From Oscillospiraceae bacterium (lineage in GTDB: Bacteria > Bacillota > Clostridia > Oscillospirales > Oscillospiraceae), in the NCBI GenBank assembly GCA_017519975.1, contig JAFWRM010000030.1, positions 1 through 37,722 of the forward strand: a DNA stretch of 37,722 bases, in the 5' to 3' direction. This document shows, one piece after another, positions 24,943 through 33,151 of this stretch. The notes beneath the pieces were generated by a model that did no database searches, was not told the origin of the DNA, and saw only the letters and a list, made by a program, of their open reading frames with translations. Made by a program: the position numbers and the translations under genes. Numbering within the stretch: position 1 is the first letter of the stretch; each line of letters begins with the position of its first letter.

Positions 24943-25970
24943 AGGTCGACCCCCTCGCTGCCGGTCACCTCGCCCATGACGTAGGCGTCCACTCCGTTTT
25001 CACGCAGGGCGGTGACCGCCGCGTCGGCGTCTTCGCTGGCGACGATCACGCTCATGCCAACGCCCATGTTGAAGGTGTTGAACATGTCGCGTTCGGGTAT
25101 GTTCCCCGTCTTCTGAAGCAGATCGAAAATCGGCGGGATCTTCAGACCGGCTTTGGAGATGCGTACGCCCGTGCCGTCGGGGAGGCTGCGCGGGATGTTC
25201 TCGTAGAAACCGCCGCCCGTGATGTGCGAGATGCTCTTGACGCGCACGCGGTCCAGCAGGGCGAGCACGGGCTTCACATACAGGCGGGTGGGTGTCAGCA
25301 GCGTTTCTCCCAGTGTGGCGCCAAGCTCATCGACGTAGAGATCCAGATCGGCGTTTCCCACGTCGAACACCTTGCGGACAAGGGAGAAGCCGTTGGAGTG
25401 CACGCCGCTGGAGGGAAGGGCGACGACCGCGTCTCCCGGAGCGACGGTATTCTTGTCCAGAATGCGGGCGCGGTCGACGATGCCGACGGCGAAACCGGCC
25501 AGATCGTATTCATCCTCCGGCATCATGCCCGGGTGTTCCGCCGTCTCTCCGCCGATCAGGGAGCATCCGGACTGGACGCAGCCTTCGGCGACCCCGGCCA
25601 CGATGGACGCGATCTTTTCCGGTACGTTTTTCCCGCAGGCGATATAGTCCAGAAAGAACAGCGGTTTTGCGCCGCAGCAGATGATGTCGTTAACGCACAT
25701 GGCGACGCAGTCGATGCCGATGGTGTCGTGCCTGTCCATCAGGAGGGCGATCTTCAGTTTTGTGCCTACGCCGTCGGTGCCGGATACCAGTACGGGGTCG
25801 GAAACACCGGTCAGATCCGGTGCGAACAGACCTCCAAAGCCACCGATATCCGTGACGACTCCGGGGATCATGGTTCGCGCGACGTGCTTTTTCATCAGTT
25901 CTACGGAGGCGTATCCGGCAGTGATGTCCACGCCCGCCTCGGCGTAGCTGGCGGAGAAGGATTCTTTCAT
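24936..25970 (-). CDS. purM: Phosphoribosylformylglycinamidine cyclo-ligase (AIR synthase)
   Basis: A 344-aa enzyme that closes FGAM to AIR with ATP. Seen: [20 protein letters not shown] at the N-terminus, [13 protein letters not shown] near 62-74, [26 protein letters not shown] near 140-150, [17 protein letters not shown] near 185 and [12 protein letters not shown] near 245. Full length. ATG 25970 has AAGGAA upstream. It lies 43 bp after purE and overlaps purN by 7 bp. Confidence 0.97.
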   Translation of the reverse strand: MKESFSASYAEAGVDITAGYASVELMKKHVARTMIPGVVTDIGGFGGLFAPDLTGVSDPVLVSGTDGVGTKLKIALLMDRHDTIGIDCVAMCVNDIICCGAKPLFFLDYIACGKNVPEKIASIVAGVAEGCVQSGCSLIGGETAEHPGMMPEDEYDLAGFAVGIVDRARILDKNTVAPGDAVVALPSSGVHSNGFSLVRKVFDVGNADLDLYVDELGATLGETLLTPTRLYVKPVLALLDRVRVKSISHITGGGFYENIPRSLPDGTGVRISKAGLKIPPIFDLLQKTGNIPERDMFNTFNMGVGMSVIVASEDADAAVTALRENGVDAYVMGEVTGSEGVDLC

Positions 25971-26013
25971 GTGTGGTTCCTTTCTTTACTCGTGTTGTTT
26001 AACGATGCGGCCG

Positions 26014-26511
26014 TCAGTCGGCGGCAAGTTTTTCCTGAAGAGCGGCGTCCCTGGCCAGAACGACGGCGGCATTTTCCGCCCGGGCGGCGTCCAGTTTCCC
26101 GGCCAGTTCACCGTCGGACACGGCGAGGATCTGCAAGGCCAGCCACGCGGCGTTGGCCGCCCCGTCGGCGGCTACGGTGGCCACGGGGATGCCTTTCGGC
26201 ATCTGCACGGTGCTCAGAAGAGCGTCGGCACCGCCAAAAGCCTTGGAAGAGATGGGAATGCCGATCACGGGCAGGGTGGTGGCGGCCGCCAGCGCGCCGG
26301 CCAGATGGGCGGCCATCCCGGCGGCGGCGATAATGGCTCCGAAGCCATTGGCACGGGCGTTCTCCGCAAACTCCCGCGCCTGGACGGGGGTCCGGTGGGC
26401 GGAATAGACGTGGGCCTCAAAGGGCACGCCGAATTCCTTCAGTACGGCGAACGCTTTTTCCACGACGGGCAGATCGCTGTCGCTGCCCATGATGATGCCG
26501 ATTTTTTTCAT
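26014..26511 (-). CDS. purE: 5-(carboxyamino)imidazole ribonucleotide mutase
   Basis: A 165-aa PurE. Seen: IGIIMGSDSDLPVVEKA at the N-terminus, YSAHRTP near 43, AAAGMAAHLAG near 67-77, IGIPISSKAFGGADALLS and TVQMPKGIPVATVA near 105. These match the class I mutase. No purK is found in the window, so carboxylation of AIR must use a purK elsewhere, or this PurE uses CO2 directly. ATG 26511 was chosen from the MKKIGIIMGSDSD start. The in-frame region up to 26583 runs through the leader terminator. It is the first gene of the purine operon, 45 bp after the ZTP riboswitch terminator. Confidence 0.96.
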   Translation of the reverse strand: MKKIGIIMGSDSDLPVVEKAFAVLKEFGVPFEAHVYSAHRTPVQAREFAENARANGFGAIIAAAGMAAHLAGALAAATTLPVIGIPISSKAFGGADALLSTVQMPKGIPVATVAADGAANAAWLALQILAVSDGELAGKLDAARAENAAVVLARDAALQEKLAAD

Positions 26512-26555
26512 TGATGCAGGCTCCTTTCCCGGATGCTCCGGATATGATCTGAAAA

Positions 26556-26594
26556 AGAAAAAGGGCATACTGAATGATCTCATTCAGTGTGCCC
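26556..26594 (-). terminator. Terminator of the ZTP riboswitch
   Basis: A long stem (GGGCA..ACTGAATGA arms at 26563-26576 and 26580-26594) with a short loop, followed by TTTTTCTTTTTC on the minus strand. Its left arm shares bases with the aptamer's TGGGCA, so ligand binding would block terminator formation. Confidence 0.93.
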
Positions 26595-26659
26595 AGACGG
26601 TCGGCTGTATCGGTCTCCGCTCCCATGTGGTGCTCCACTTCCGTCAGTCGCGGGGATCC
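26588..26659 (-). ncRNA. ZTP riboswitch (pfl motif) controlling the purine operon
   Basis: On the minus strand the leader has the aptamer signatures in order: GCGACTGACGG (26651-26641), a GTGG-AGCA-CCAC hairpin (26636-26625), GGGAGCGG (26622-26615) pairing back with CCGC, and GCCGACCGTCTGGGCA (26605-26590), the conserved pseudoknot strand. Its 3' end overlaps the terminator at 26556-26594. The RNA binds ZTP/ZMP, made when 10-formyl-THF is short, and turns transcription on. The operon contains the AICAR transformylase that consumes ZMP. A GCCCGA/TCGGGC hairpin precedes the aptamer near 26674-26690. Confidence 0.92.
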
Positions 26660-26699
26660 GTTATCATATTGTCCGCCCGAATCGCTCGGGCACTCCCCC

Positions 26700-26728
26700 A
26701 TTATATATGGTGGCGGGAACAGTGTCAA
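26700..26728 (-). promoter_or_regulatory. Promoter of the purine operon
   Basis: Consensus sigma-A promoter on the minus strand: TTGACA (26723-26728), a 17-bp spacer, TATAAT (26700-26705), just before the ZTP leader. Confidence 0.92.
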
Positions 26729-26761
26729 TTCCGGAAACGGCGTTCCGACCGCCTTTGGGCA

Positions 26762-26796
26762 GAAAAAAAGCCGGCGGCGCACGCAGCGCCGCCGGC
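26762..26796 (-). terminator. Terminator after the ATP-grasp gene
   Basis: A perfect 11-bp GC-rich stem (GCCGGCGGCGC at 26770-26780 with 26786-26796), 5-nt loop, then TTTTTTT on the minus strand, 8 bp past the stop codon at 26804. Confidence 0.95.
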
Positions 26797-26803
26797 TTTC
26801 ATA

Positions 26804-27820
26804 TCAAAGTTCGGGAATGTATTTTTTATAGAAGGGCAGGTTGCCGATCTTATCCGGCGTATGCTCCGGAAGCTGTGAAAAATCATACCCGGGAAAATCG
26901 TTGCCCTCAATGATGGCCGGCCCGTTCGGGGTGATGCATACGTCCCAGCCCACGTGGCCGATCTGAGGCACTACAAGGGCGGCCTTCTTTACAAGCTCCA
27001 GCGCCTCCGGTATGAAGGGCAGCTGGTAGCCCAGAAGGGGAACACCGGTATACGGATGCGCATCGTAGTTTACAAGCTTCGATGTGTGCGCCACGCCGCA
27101 GATCTTTCCCGTTTCCATGTCTACGGGACAGGCAAGCCCGTCGTTTTCCATGTTGTCCACATGCTTGCCCAGATTGCCCATCTTGAACGTGCAGAAGGGA
27201 ATGTGAACTTCACCGTTCCTGGCCAGGGTATTGATGCGCAGGGTGTTCACGGCGGGAGGGTAGGGGCGTGCGGCGTCCGGGTGCTGGATGATCTCCTGCT
27301 CGGCGACGCCGAAATTCTTTTCCGGCCGCATCACATAATCGTACAGTTCGTCCACGGTGGAAAAATTGCTTTTCACAAGGCGTTCGATCCCTTTGCCGCT
27401 TTCCGAGGAATTGGGCTTGCAGAAGATCACGTCCTTGTCCGCCATGAAGGCACGGAAAGCCTCCCGATCCGTCTCCGCGAGGTCGATGGTCTCGCGGCCG
27501 AGAAAATCCCTGAACAGCCGGTTGAATTCACATTTCCGGTCGAACAGATGAGAGTAGGCGGGGTCGTTGCACAGTTCGTTGATGCGCTTGTTGGATACCC
27601 GGGTGATGTATGTGGCCCGCTGGCGGGCGTTCATGTCGTACCATCCGAAAATGAGATAGTCATGGAATCCGCAGCCATAACGGGCGGCACACCAGAGCAT
27701 GTCCAGCAGCAGGAGAAACCGGTTTTTTCCGCATTTTTCATGGGTGCGGTCCAGCACGTCCCGCAGCTTTTTTATCCGCAGACCGGAGGCGATGCGGGCA
27801 AGATACCTGAGCTTACCCAC
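26804..27820 (-). CDS. ATP-grasp protein of the sugar-transfer-associated family
   Basis: A 338-aa ATP-grasp enzyme, family placement by pattern (PF14397-like). Seen: an N-terminal segment GCGFHDYLIFGWYDMN near 50-65, KPNSSESGKGIERL near 140-153 (nucleotide-binding lysine and glycine loop), VAEQEIIQHP near 184, VNTLRINTL near 203, and the metal-binding tail GPAIIEGNDFPGYD near 305-318. Such enzymes activate a carboxylate with ATP and join it to an amine or thiol. The substrates are unknown for most of the family, which is often found near polysaccharide genes. Start is GTG 27820, 4 bp after the aminotransferase stop, so the two are co-transcribed. No signal peptide is seen and it is likely cytosolic. 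A diaminobutyrate-derived amine is a possible substrate because of the neighbour, but this is inference. Confidence 0.85.
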   Translation of the reverse strand: MGKLRYLARIASGLRIKKLRDVLDRTHEKCGKNRFLLLLDMLWCAARYGCGFHDYLIFGWYDMNARQRATYITRVSNKRINELCNDPAYSHLFDRKCEFNRLFRDFLGRETIDLAETDREAFRAFMADKDVIFCKPNSSESGKGIERLVKSNFSTVDELYDYVMRPEKNFGVAEQEIIQHPDAARPYPPAVNTLRINTLARNGEVHIPFCTFKMGNLGKHVDNMENDGLACPVDMETGKICGVAHTSKLVNYDAHPYTGVPLLGYQLPFIPEALELVKKAALVVPQIGHVGWDVCITPNGPAIIEGNDFPGYDFSQLPEHTPDKIGNLPFYKKYIPEL

Positions 27821-27824
27821 GGCT

Positions 27825-29087
27825 TCAGGCTCCGGCCAGCACGGCGGTCATGGCGTCCTTCAGGATGGACAGACCTTTCCGCAGAAGGTCCTCTTCGATG
27901 ATCAGCGGCGGCATGAGCTTGAGCACGTTGCCGTTCCTTCCGCAGCACTCCGCGATCAGACCCCGTTCGAAGCAGGCGTGCCCCACGTCGCGGGCGGTGA
28001 CGGCACCGTTCATGCCGTTGAAATCGATGCCCCACATCAGACCGAGACCGCGGATCTGCAGACGGCTGTCCAGCGGGGCGATCTCAGAAGCGAGAAAATC
28101 GTGTACGATGCTCTCCTTGGCACGCACCTGACCGGCAACGTCGTTTTCCAGCATGAATTCGAGGCCGGCTTTCGCGCATACGAAGGCAAGCTGATTCCCG
28201 CGGAAAGTGCCGTTGTGCTCTCCGGGCTTCCAGATGTCCAGCTCCGGCTTCAGCAGAAGAATGCTGCAGGGCATGCCGTAACCGCCGATGGACTTGGACA
28301 GGGTGACCATGTCCGGGATCACGCCGGCACGCTCGAAGCTGAAGAACTGTCCGCTGCGGTTGTTTCCGGCCTGGATGTCGTCGCAGATCATGAGGATGTC
28401 GTGCCGGTCGCACAGGTCGCGCACGCGGCGGATCCATTCGGCGGGAAGGGGATAGATGCCGCCGTCCGACTGGATGGGCTCGAAGATGATGGCGGCGGGT
28501 TTGGCAACACCGCTGTGATCGTCGGTGATCAGACGCTCCATGTACTCGACGGTATCCAGCTCCGGGAACATGTAGGGGGCCGGAATGTGGGTCACGTCGT
28601 GAAGAGGCACGCCGGCGCCGGCGCGGTCGGACACGTCGGACGTGAGCGCCAGAGACCCGAGCGTCATGCCGTGGAAAGCACCCATGAGGGCGAAGACGTT
28701 GGTACGGCCCTTGACCTTGCGGGCCAGCTTCAGCGCGGCTTCCACGCTGTTGGTGCCGGTGGGGGCGACGAACTGGATCTTGTAGTTCATTCCCTTGGGC
28801 TGCAGGACCTTTTCCTCCATGAACCGGATGAATTCCCTTTTGGCGGGGGAGTACATGTCCATGGCGTGAAGGATGCGGTCCTCCTGCAGATAGGCGAGCA
28901 GCTTTTCCTTGATATAGTCATTGTTGTGGCCGTAGTTCAGAGCGCCGGCTCCACAGAAAAAGTCGATATAGGTTCGGCCGTCCTCATCCGTCATGGTCGC
29001 GCCTTTGGCATATTCGAACACGGCGGGAAAATGGCGGCAGTAGGAACGGACGTTGGATTCATATTGTTCAAAAATGCTGCTTTCCAC
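27825..29087 (-). CDS. Diaminobutyrate--2-oxoglutarate aminotransferase (EctB-like)
   Basis: A 420-aa class III PLP aminotransferase. Characteristic features: ESNVRSYCRHFPAVFEYAKG near 10-30, YIDFFCGAGALNYGHNN near 40-56, VAPTGTNSVEAALKLARKV near 107-125, AFHGMTLGSLALTS, a DDIQAGNNRSGQFFSFE segment with the cofactor Asp, and TLSKSIGGYG with the PLP lysine. These match EctB and related enzymes that make L-2,4-diaminobutyrate from aspartate semialdehyde. The rest of an ectoine pathway (ectA, ectC) is absent. Start is GTG 29087, with AAAGGAG about ten bases upstream. It is the first of a two-gene operon with the ATP-grasp gene. Its promoter carries a Fur-box-like palindrome. Product destination is unknown. 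Confidence 0.88.
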   Translation of the reverse strand: MESSIFEQYESNVRSYCRHFPAVFEYAKGATMTDEDGRTYIDFFCGAGALNYGHNNDYIKEKLLAYLQEDRILHAMDMYSPAKREFIRFMEEKVLQPKGMNYKIQFVAPTGTNSVEAALKLARKVKGRTNVFALMGAFHGMTLGSLALTSDVSDRAGAGVPLHDVTHIPAPYMFPELDTVEYMERLITDDHSGVAKPAAIIFEPIQSDGGIYPLPAEWIRRVRDLCDRHDILMICDDIQAGNNRSGQFFSFERAGVIPDMVTLSKSIGGYGMPCSILLLKPELDIWKPGEHNGTFRGNQLAFVCAKAGLEFMLENDVAGQVRAKESIVHDFLASEIAPLDSRLQIRGLGLMWGIDFNGMNGAVTARDVGHACFERGLIAECCGRNGNVLKLMPPLIIEEDLLRKGLSILKDAMTAVLAGA

Positions 29088-29128
29088 TTGAAAAAACTCC
29101 TTTCGGAAACCAGATTGCTGGATATCAT

Positions 29129-29169
29129 GATAACCGGTATCATTATATACGCAGGCGGTGGAATGTCAA
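29129..29169 (-). promoter_or_regulatory. Promoter with overlapping Fur-box-like operator
   Basis: On the minus strand, TTGACA (29164-29169), 16-bp spacer and TATAAT (29142-29147). A palindrome ATGATA-ACCGG-TATCAT (29127-29143) touches the -10 and start site. The 19 bp 29147-29129 match the classical Fur consensus at 14 of 19 positions by eye. A repressor here would block transcription. Iron control is a hypothesis. Confidence 0.6.
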
Positions 29170-29190
29170 GGAAGCGGGGCGGGAGAAACA

Positions 29191-29224
29191 GAAAAGCAGG
29201 CAGACGCCACAGAGCGTCTGCCTG
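29191..29224 (-). terminator. Terminator after plsY
   Basis: A perfect 11-bp stem (CAGGCAGACGC at 29197-29207 with 29214-29224), 6-nt loop, followed by TTTTCTGTTTC on the minus strand, 12 bp past the plsY stop. Confidence 0.93.
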
Positions 29225-29236
29225 TGTCAGCGAGGA

Positions 29237-29869
29237 CTATTCCTGCCCGCTTTTCTTTTTCCCGCCGGGGGTGAACTTTTTCTCCGTTCCCGTCAGCAGC
29301 CGGCGGATGTTGCCGCGGTGCATGAACCATACGGTGACGCACATGACGGCGAGCGTGGCGCTGCGCCAGGGGCTGATACCGGGAAGTATGAAAGACAGTA
29401 CGGCACCGGCGAGCGTGGCGATCAGAGAGGCGAGGGATACGTAACGGATGCTCACAGCAAGCACCGCGAAAAGGCCGATGGCGATGAAGGCGATCCGCCA
29501 GTCCGCCATGATCGCAAGACCGGCGGCCACGGCCACGCCTTTTCCGCCCCTGAAGCGGTAGAAGACGGGCCAGCAGTGACCGAACAGAGCGGCGACGCCG
29601 GCGCAGAAATGCCCCGGTTCACCGAGCAGCACACGCCCGAACCAGATGGCGAGGACTGTTTTCAGAACGTCTCCGACCAGGGTAAAGGCACCGGCGCCCA
29701 TGCCGTATACGCGGGCCATGTTGGTAGTGCCGGCGTTGTGGCTGCCCTCCTCCCGCACGTCTTTCTTGAACAGAAGACGGCTGACGGGGATGGCCATCGG
29801 GACGGAACCAAGAAGATACCCGACGACGATCACGGACAGGTATTTGAGTATGACAGAAAAGGTCGGCAT
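29237..29869 (-). CDS. plsY: Acyl-phosphate glycerol-3-phosphate acyltransferase
   Basis: A 210-aa integral membrane enzyme that moves an acyl group from acyl-phosphate to sn-glycerol 3-phosphate, giving lysophosphatidic acid. Seen: GYLLGSVPMAIPVSRLLF near 17-34, SHNAGTTNMARVYG near 43-56 (family SxNxGxTNxxR), GHCWPVFYRFRGGKGVAVA near 97-115, and about five hydrophobic helices. A basic tail of about 15 residues ends the protein. ATG 29869 has GGAGGA upstream. It is divergent from the glycerol-3-phosphate dehydrogenase gene that makes its substrate, and the two share a 160-bp control region with one promoter each way. Confidence 0.96.
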   Translation of the reverse strand: MPTFSVILKYLSVIVVGYLLGSVPMAIPVSRLLFKKDVREEGSHNAGTTNMARVYGMGAGAFTLVGDVLKTVLAIWFGRVLLGEPGHFCAGVAALFGHCWPVFYRFRGGKGVAVAAGLAIMADWRIAFIAIGLFAVLAVSIRYVSLASLIATLAGAVLSFILPGISPWRSATLAVMCVTVWFMHRGNIRRLLTGTEKKFTPGGKKKSGQE

Positions 29870-29916
29870 GACGGGGTCCTCCGAAACAGGAACGGATAAT
29901 GAAGCACGTTTTCCCC

Positions 29917-29944
29917 ATTATACTGCGGAAACGGAAAAACGCAA
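29917..29944 (-). promoter_or_regulatory. Putative promoter of plsY
   Basis: On the minus strand, a perfect TATAAT (29917-29922), 16-bp spacer and TTGCGT (29939-29944). Confidence 0.65.
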
Positions 29945-29970
29945 GAGGAGCCGTCCGGGATGGGCGTCGG

Positions 29971-29999
29971 TTGACAAAATGGGGAAAAACCCGTATTTT
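29971..29999 (+). promoter_or_regulatory. Putative promoter of gpsA
   Basis: TTGACA (29971-29976), 17-bp spacer, TATTTT (29994-29999), about 30 bp before the gpsA start. AGGAGG is not repeated here. The SD is GGGGAGGAT (30016-30024). Confidence 0.75.
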
Positions 30000-30029
30000 T
30001 GAGAAAAACAGATACGGGGAGGATATGTG

Positions 30030-30986
30030 ATGCGCACCAGTGTCATCGGCTGCGGCCGGTGGGGAACGTTTGTCGCCTGGTATCTCGGCGGCATCGGGCA
30101 TGAAGTGACCCTGTACGGGAGGGAAGCCTCCTGGCATATGAGACGGCTGATGGACACCAGATCCAACGATTACCTGACGCTGCCGGAAACCGTGCGTCTG
30201 TCAACACGCATGGAAGAAGCGACGGAAGCGGACGCCGTCTTCGTCTCCGTAGGCGCACAGCAGTTCCGCGGCCTGTGCCGGACGCTGCAGTCGTTCGGGC
30301 TGAAGGAGCGGCCCATGATCCTGTGCATGAAGGGACTGGAGATCGGGACCGGCTGCCGCCTGTCACAGGTGGCGCAGCAGGAACTGGATCCGTCCGTCCG
30401 CGTCGCCGTATGGCTGGGGCCGGGGCATGTGCAGGATTTCGTGCAGGGCATTCCGAACTGCATGGTGATCGACAGCGACGACGAGACGACGAAGCGGACG
30501 ATGACGGAAGAGCTGTCCGGCGGCCTGATCCGCTTTTATCTGGGCGGGGATATGATCGGCAATGAGATCGGCGCCGCGGCCAAGAACGTGATCGGCATAG
30601 CGGCGGGCGTCCTGGACGGGCTCGGCCTGACGTCGCTGAAGGGCGCGCTGATGGCCCGCGGCGCTCATGAGATCGCCGGACTGATTGGTCGTCTGGGGGG
30701 CAGGGAGATCTCTGCTTACGGACTGTGCCACCTGGGGGACTATGAAGCGACCGTTTTCTCGCCGCACAGCCACAACCGCCGCTTCGGGGAGGCGTTCGTA
30801 AAGGGAACGCCCTTCAACGAGCTGGCGGAGGGCTATTACACGGCGAAGGCCATCATGGAGCTGGGGCGCCAGGCGGGGACAGAACTCCCGATCTGTCAGG
30901 CGGTCTATGCCAGCCTGTATGAAAAGGCGGACGTGCGGCAGGCCATCGACGCGCTGTTCCGACGGAGTACGAAAAAAGAATTTTGA
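30030..30986 (+). CDS. gpsA: NAD(P)H-dependent glycerol-3-phosphate dehydrogenase
   Basis: A 318-aa cytosolic dehydrogenase making sn-glycerol 3-phosphate from dihydroxyacetone phosphate for phospholipids. Seen: N-terminal dinucleotide motif VIGCGRWGTFVAWYL (family GAGxWGTAxA), a KGLEIGTG segment near 95, the signature NEIGAAAKNVIGIAAGVLDG near 175-194 with the catalytic lysine, and RGAHEIAGLIGRLGG near 210-224. In the first loop GAGS is replaced by GCGR, so sequence here is somewhat divergent. Length is normal. ATG 30030 was preferred over an in-frame GTG at 30027 because of SD spacing. Neighbour plsY supports the role. Confidence 0.92.
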   Translation: MRTSVIGCGRWGTFVAWYLGGIGHEVTLYGREASWHMRRLMDTRSNDYLTLPETVRLSTRMEEATEADAVFVSVGAQQFRGLCRTLQSFGLKERPMILCMKGLEIGTGCRLSQVAQQELDPSVRVAVWLGPGHVQDFVQGIPNCMVIDSDDETTKRTMTEELSGGLIRFYLGGDMIGNEIGAAAKNVIGIAAGVLDGLGLTSLKGALMARGAHEIAGLIGRLGGREISAYGLCHLGDYEATVFSPHSHNRRFGEAFVKGTPFNELAEGYYTAKAIMELGRQAGTELPICQAVYASLYEKADVRQAIDALFRRSTKKEF

Positions 30987-31025
30987 AAGACGGCCGCGGA
31001 GAGAAGCGAAAGCGGCTCCGCAGAA

Positions 31026-31071
31026 AACGGCCGCCCGGGAGCACATCTGACTGTGCTCCCGGGCGGCCGTT
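31026..31071. terminator. Long hairpin between converging gpsA and thiolase genes
   Basis: A perfect 19-bp stem (31026-31044 with 31053-31071) and an 8-nt loop, with four Ts on the minus-strand side. It probably acts in both directions, although the T-run on the plus side is weak. Confidence 0.88.
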
Positions 31072-31109
31072 GTATGTCACGATCCTGCGGCACCTTCAGC
31101 CGCGGACGT

Positions 31110-32297
31110 TCAGCACTTTTCCCAGATCGTGGCGACGCCCATGCCGCCGCCGATGCAGAGGGTGGCAAGGCCGAGCTTCGCGTCTTCCCGCTTGAGCATT
31201 TCGTGGATCAGCGTGACGATGATGCGGGCTCCGGAACAGCCCACGGGGTGACCGAGGGAGATGGCGCCGCCGTTCACGTTCACCTTGCTCATGTCGAACT
31301 TCAGTTCACGGGCCACGGCGATGGACTGGGCGGCAAAGGCCTCGTTCGCTTCGATGAGGTCCATGTCGTCGACCGTCAGGCCGCATTTGGCCATGGCGTT
31401 CTTCGTGGCCGCCACGGGGCCGACGCCCATGATCTTGGGGTCGACGCCTCCCTGGCCCCAGCTCACCAGACGGGCCAGAGGCTTCAGACCGTACTTTTTG
31501 ACAGCGTCACCGGAGGCGAGAATGATGGCGGCCGCGCCGTCGTTGACGCCGGAAGAGTTGCCGGCGGTCACGCGGCCGGTGCCGTCCGTCTTGAAAGCTG
31601 GCTTCAGCTTGGCAAGACCCTCGGCCGTGGTGCCGGGACGGGGGAATTCGTCGACCGCAAAATCGACCAGCTGCTTTTTGACCTTGACCTGAACGGGAAC
31701 GATCTCATCGTTGAAGCGGCCGGCTTTCTGAGCGGCTTCCGTCTTTGTCTGGCTGGACAGAGCGAACGCGTCGAGCTCCTCGCGGGTGATGCCCCACTGA
31801 TCGCAGACGTTCTCGGCCGTGATGCCCATGTGATAATTGTTGAACACTTCCCACAGCCCGTCGTTGACCATGGTGTCGACCATCTTGCCGTCGAACATGC
31901 GGGCGCCCCAACGGGCGGCGGGGATCGCGTAAGGAGCGGCGGACATGTTTTCCGTGCCGCCGGCCAGGATCACTTCGGCGTCACCGGAGAGAATGGCGCG
32001 GGCACCTTCAATGACGGCCTTCATGCCGGACCCGCAGACCATGCCGACGGTATAAGCCGGTACCTCAATGGGAACGCCTGCCCCGATGGAGACCTGCCGG
32101 GCGACGTTCTGTCCCTGGGCGGCGGTGAGAACACAGCCGAACATCACTTCATCGATCTTGTCGGCGCTGATGCCGGCACGCTCAATGGCTGCCTTCGCAA
32201 CGACTGCGCCGAGCTTGGCGGCGGGGGTGTCTTTCAGACTGCCGCCGAAAGAGCCGATGGCGGTACGGCAGCAGCTGACGAGATAAATGTCTTTCAT
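31110..32297 (-). CDS. Acetyl-CoA C-acetyltransferase (thiolase)
   Basis: A 395-aa thiolase that condenses two acetyl-CoA to acetoacetyl-CoA, or cleaves it in reverse. Seen: nucleophile Cys88 in [25 protein letters not shown] near 110, NEAFAAQS near 320, the GHP motif with His350 in [11 protein letters not shown], and Cys381 in CIGGGMG. Length and motifs are those of ThlA/AtoB biosynthetic thiolases of anaerobes. ATG 32297 has AAGGAGG upstream, and a good promoter at 32358-32386 is divergent from mobA. It may serve butyrate or acetoacetate metabolism. The BKACE operon downstream would yield acetoacetate, but the two are not in one operon. Confidence 0.96.
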   Translation of the reverse strand: MKDIYLVSCCRTAIGSFGGSLKDTPAAKLGAVVAKAAIERAGISADKIDEVMFGCVLTAAQGQNVARQVSIGAGVPIEVPAYTVGMVCGSGMKAVIEGARAILSGDAEVILAGGTENMSAAPYAIPAARWGARMFDGKMVDTMVNDGLWEVFNNYHMGITAENVCDQWGITREELDAFALSSQTKTEAAQKAGRFNDEIVPVQVKVKKQLVDFAVDEFPRPGTTAEGLAKLKPAFKTDGTGRVTAGNSSGVNDGAAAIILASGDAVKKYGLKPLARLVSWGQGGVDPKIMGVGPVAATKNAMAKCGLTVDDMDLIEANEAFAAQSIAVARELKFDMSKVNVNGGAISLGHPVGCSGARIIVTLIHEMLKREDAKLGLATLCIGGGMGVATIWEKC

Positions 32298-32357
32298 GAG
32301 GTTGCCTCCTTACGGTAAATGTATGATGTATTCCTGAATATCTGCTTACATTTTTGG

Positions 32358-32386
32358 ATGATATTACAGGCAAAAATGAAAGTCAA
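32358..32386 (-). promoter_or_regulatory. Promoter of the thiolase gene
   Basis: On the minus strand, TTGACT (32381-32386), 17-bp spacer, TATCAT (32358-32363). Confidence 0.75.
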
Positions 32387-32453
32387 CCCCGAAAAGGAGG
32401 GGGGACGGCGTACCGAAAAGGCGACAGGCATAGGAAAAGCGGCTGAGGTATGG

Positions 32454-32459
32454 TATAAT
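32454..32459 (+). promoter_or_regulatory. Likely -10 element of mobA
   Basis: A perfect TATAAT 30 bp before the mobA ATG, preceded by TG at 32451-32452 (extended -10 like). No good -35 at 17 bp, where TAGGAA is found. Confidence 0.5.
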
Positions 32460-32489
32460 CAGGGTGACCGACGGGAGAGGAGGATGATC

Positions 32490-33104
32490 ATGGCGACTGT
32501 GGTGCTGCTGGCCGGCGGAAAGAGCAGACGCATGGGGACGGACAAACTGCTGCTGCCCCAGCGGGAAGGAACGGTGCTGGACCAGGCGGTGCGGCGGTTT
32601 TCCGCCGTGTTTGACAGGGTCTGCGTCAGCGTGGCGAAGGCAGACAGTTATCCGGAGATCCGGGCGGAGCATGTCGTGGACGAGTACCCCGGCTGCGGGC
32701 CGATGGCAGGCGTCCATGCGGGGCTGAAGCGGTGCGGGGACGACGGCGTTTTCGTCGCGGCCGCGGATCTGCCGCTTTCCGATCCCGGCGCCGCTCTCCG
32801 AATCATCGAACGATGCCCGGCGGATGCGGAAATCTGCGTGCCCACGGGACCGGACGGCAGGCCCGAACCCCTGTTCGGGTATTATAGGGCGTCTGTCCTG
32901 CCAAGAGCGGAAGAACTGCTTCGGGCGGGAAAATACAGGATGAGAGACCTTCTGGCCGCCTGCGTCACACGCTTTCTTACGCCGGAGGAAACGGAAGATA
33001 TCCTGGACGCGGCGGGGTTTGCCAATATGAACACCCCGGAGGATTATCGCCGGCTGCTGGGCGGGGACATCGGCAGCCGTGAAGACCGTCTTCCCGAGGA
33101 GTAA
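32490..33104 (+). CDS. mobA: Molybdenum cofactor nucleotidyltransferase (MobA-like)
   Basis: A 204-aa NTP-transferase fold protein. The N-terminal LLAGGKSRRMGTDKLLLP is the nucleotide-binding signature of MobA/MocA enzymes, with VDEYPGCGPMAGVHAGL near 67-83 and VAAADLPLSDPGA near 90-102 (metal-binding DxP). It should join GMP (MobA) or CMP (MocA) to Mo-molybdopterin, the last step before insertion into an enzyme. I favour MobA from the RMGxDK motif. ATG 32490 has GAGGAGG six bases upstream and was preferred over 32484. It lies 15 kb from the mod/moe/moa operon, on the opposite strand and with its own promoter element. No terminator is evident between mobA and the cupin gene. Confidence 0.88.
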   Translation: MATVVLLAGGKSRRMGTDKLLLPQREGTVLDQAVRRFSAVFDRVCVSVAKADSYPEIRAEHVVDEYPGCGPMAGVHAGLKRCGDDGVFVAAADLPLSDPGAALRIIERCPADAEICVPTGPDGRPEPLFGYYRASVLPRAEELLRAGKYRMRDLLAACVTRFLTPEETEDILDAAGFANMNTPEDYRRLLGGDIGSREDRLPEE

Positions 33105-33122
33105 GAATCTTGCGGCGTACTC

Positions 33123-33151
33123 TTGCCTTTTCCGAGAGGAAGGAGTATGAT
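33123..33151 (+). promoter_or_regulatory. Putative promoter of the cupin gene
   Basis: TTGCCT (33123-33128), 17-bp spacer, TATGAT (33146-33151), about 60 bp before the cupin ATG. Moderate match only. Confidence 0.45.
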
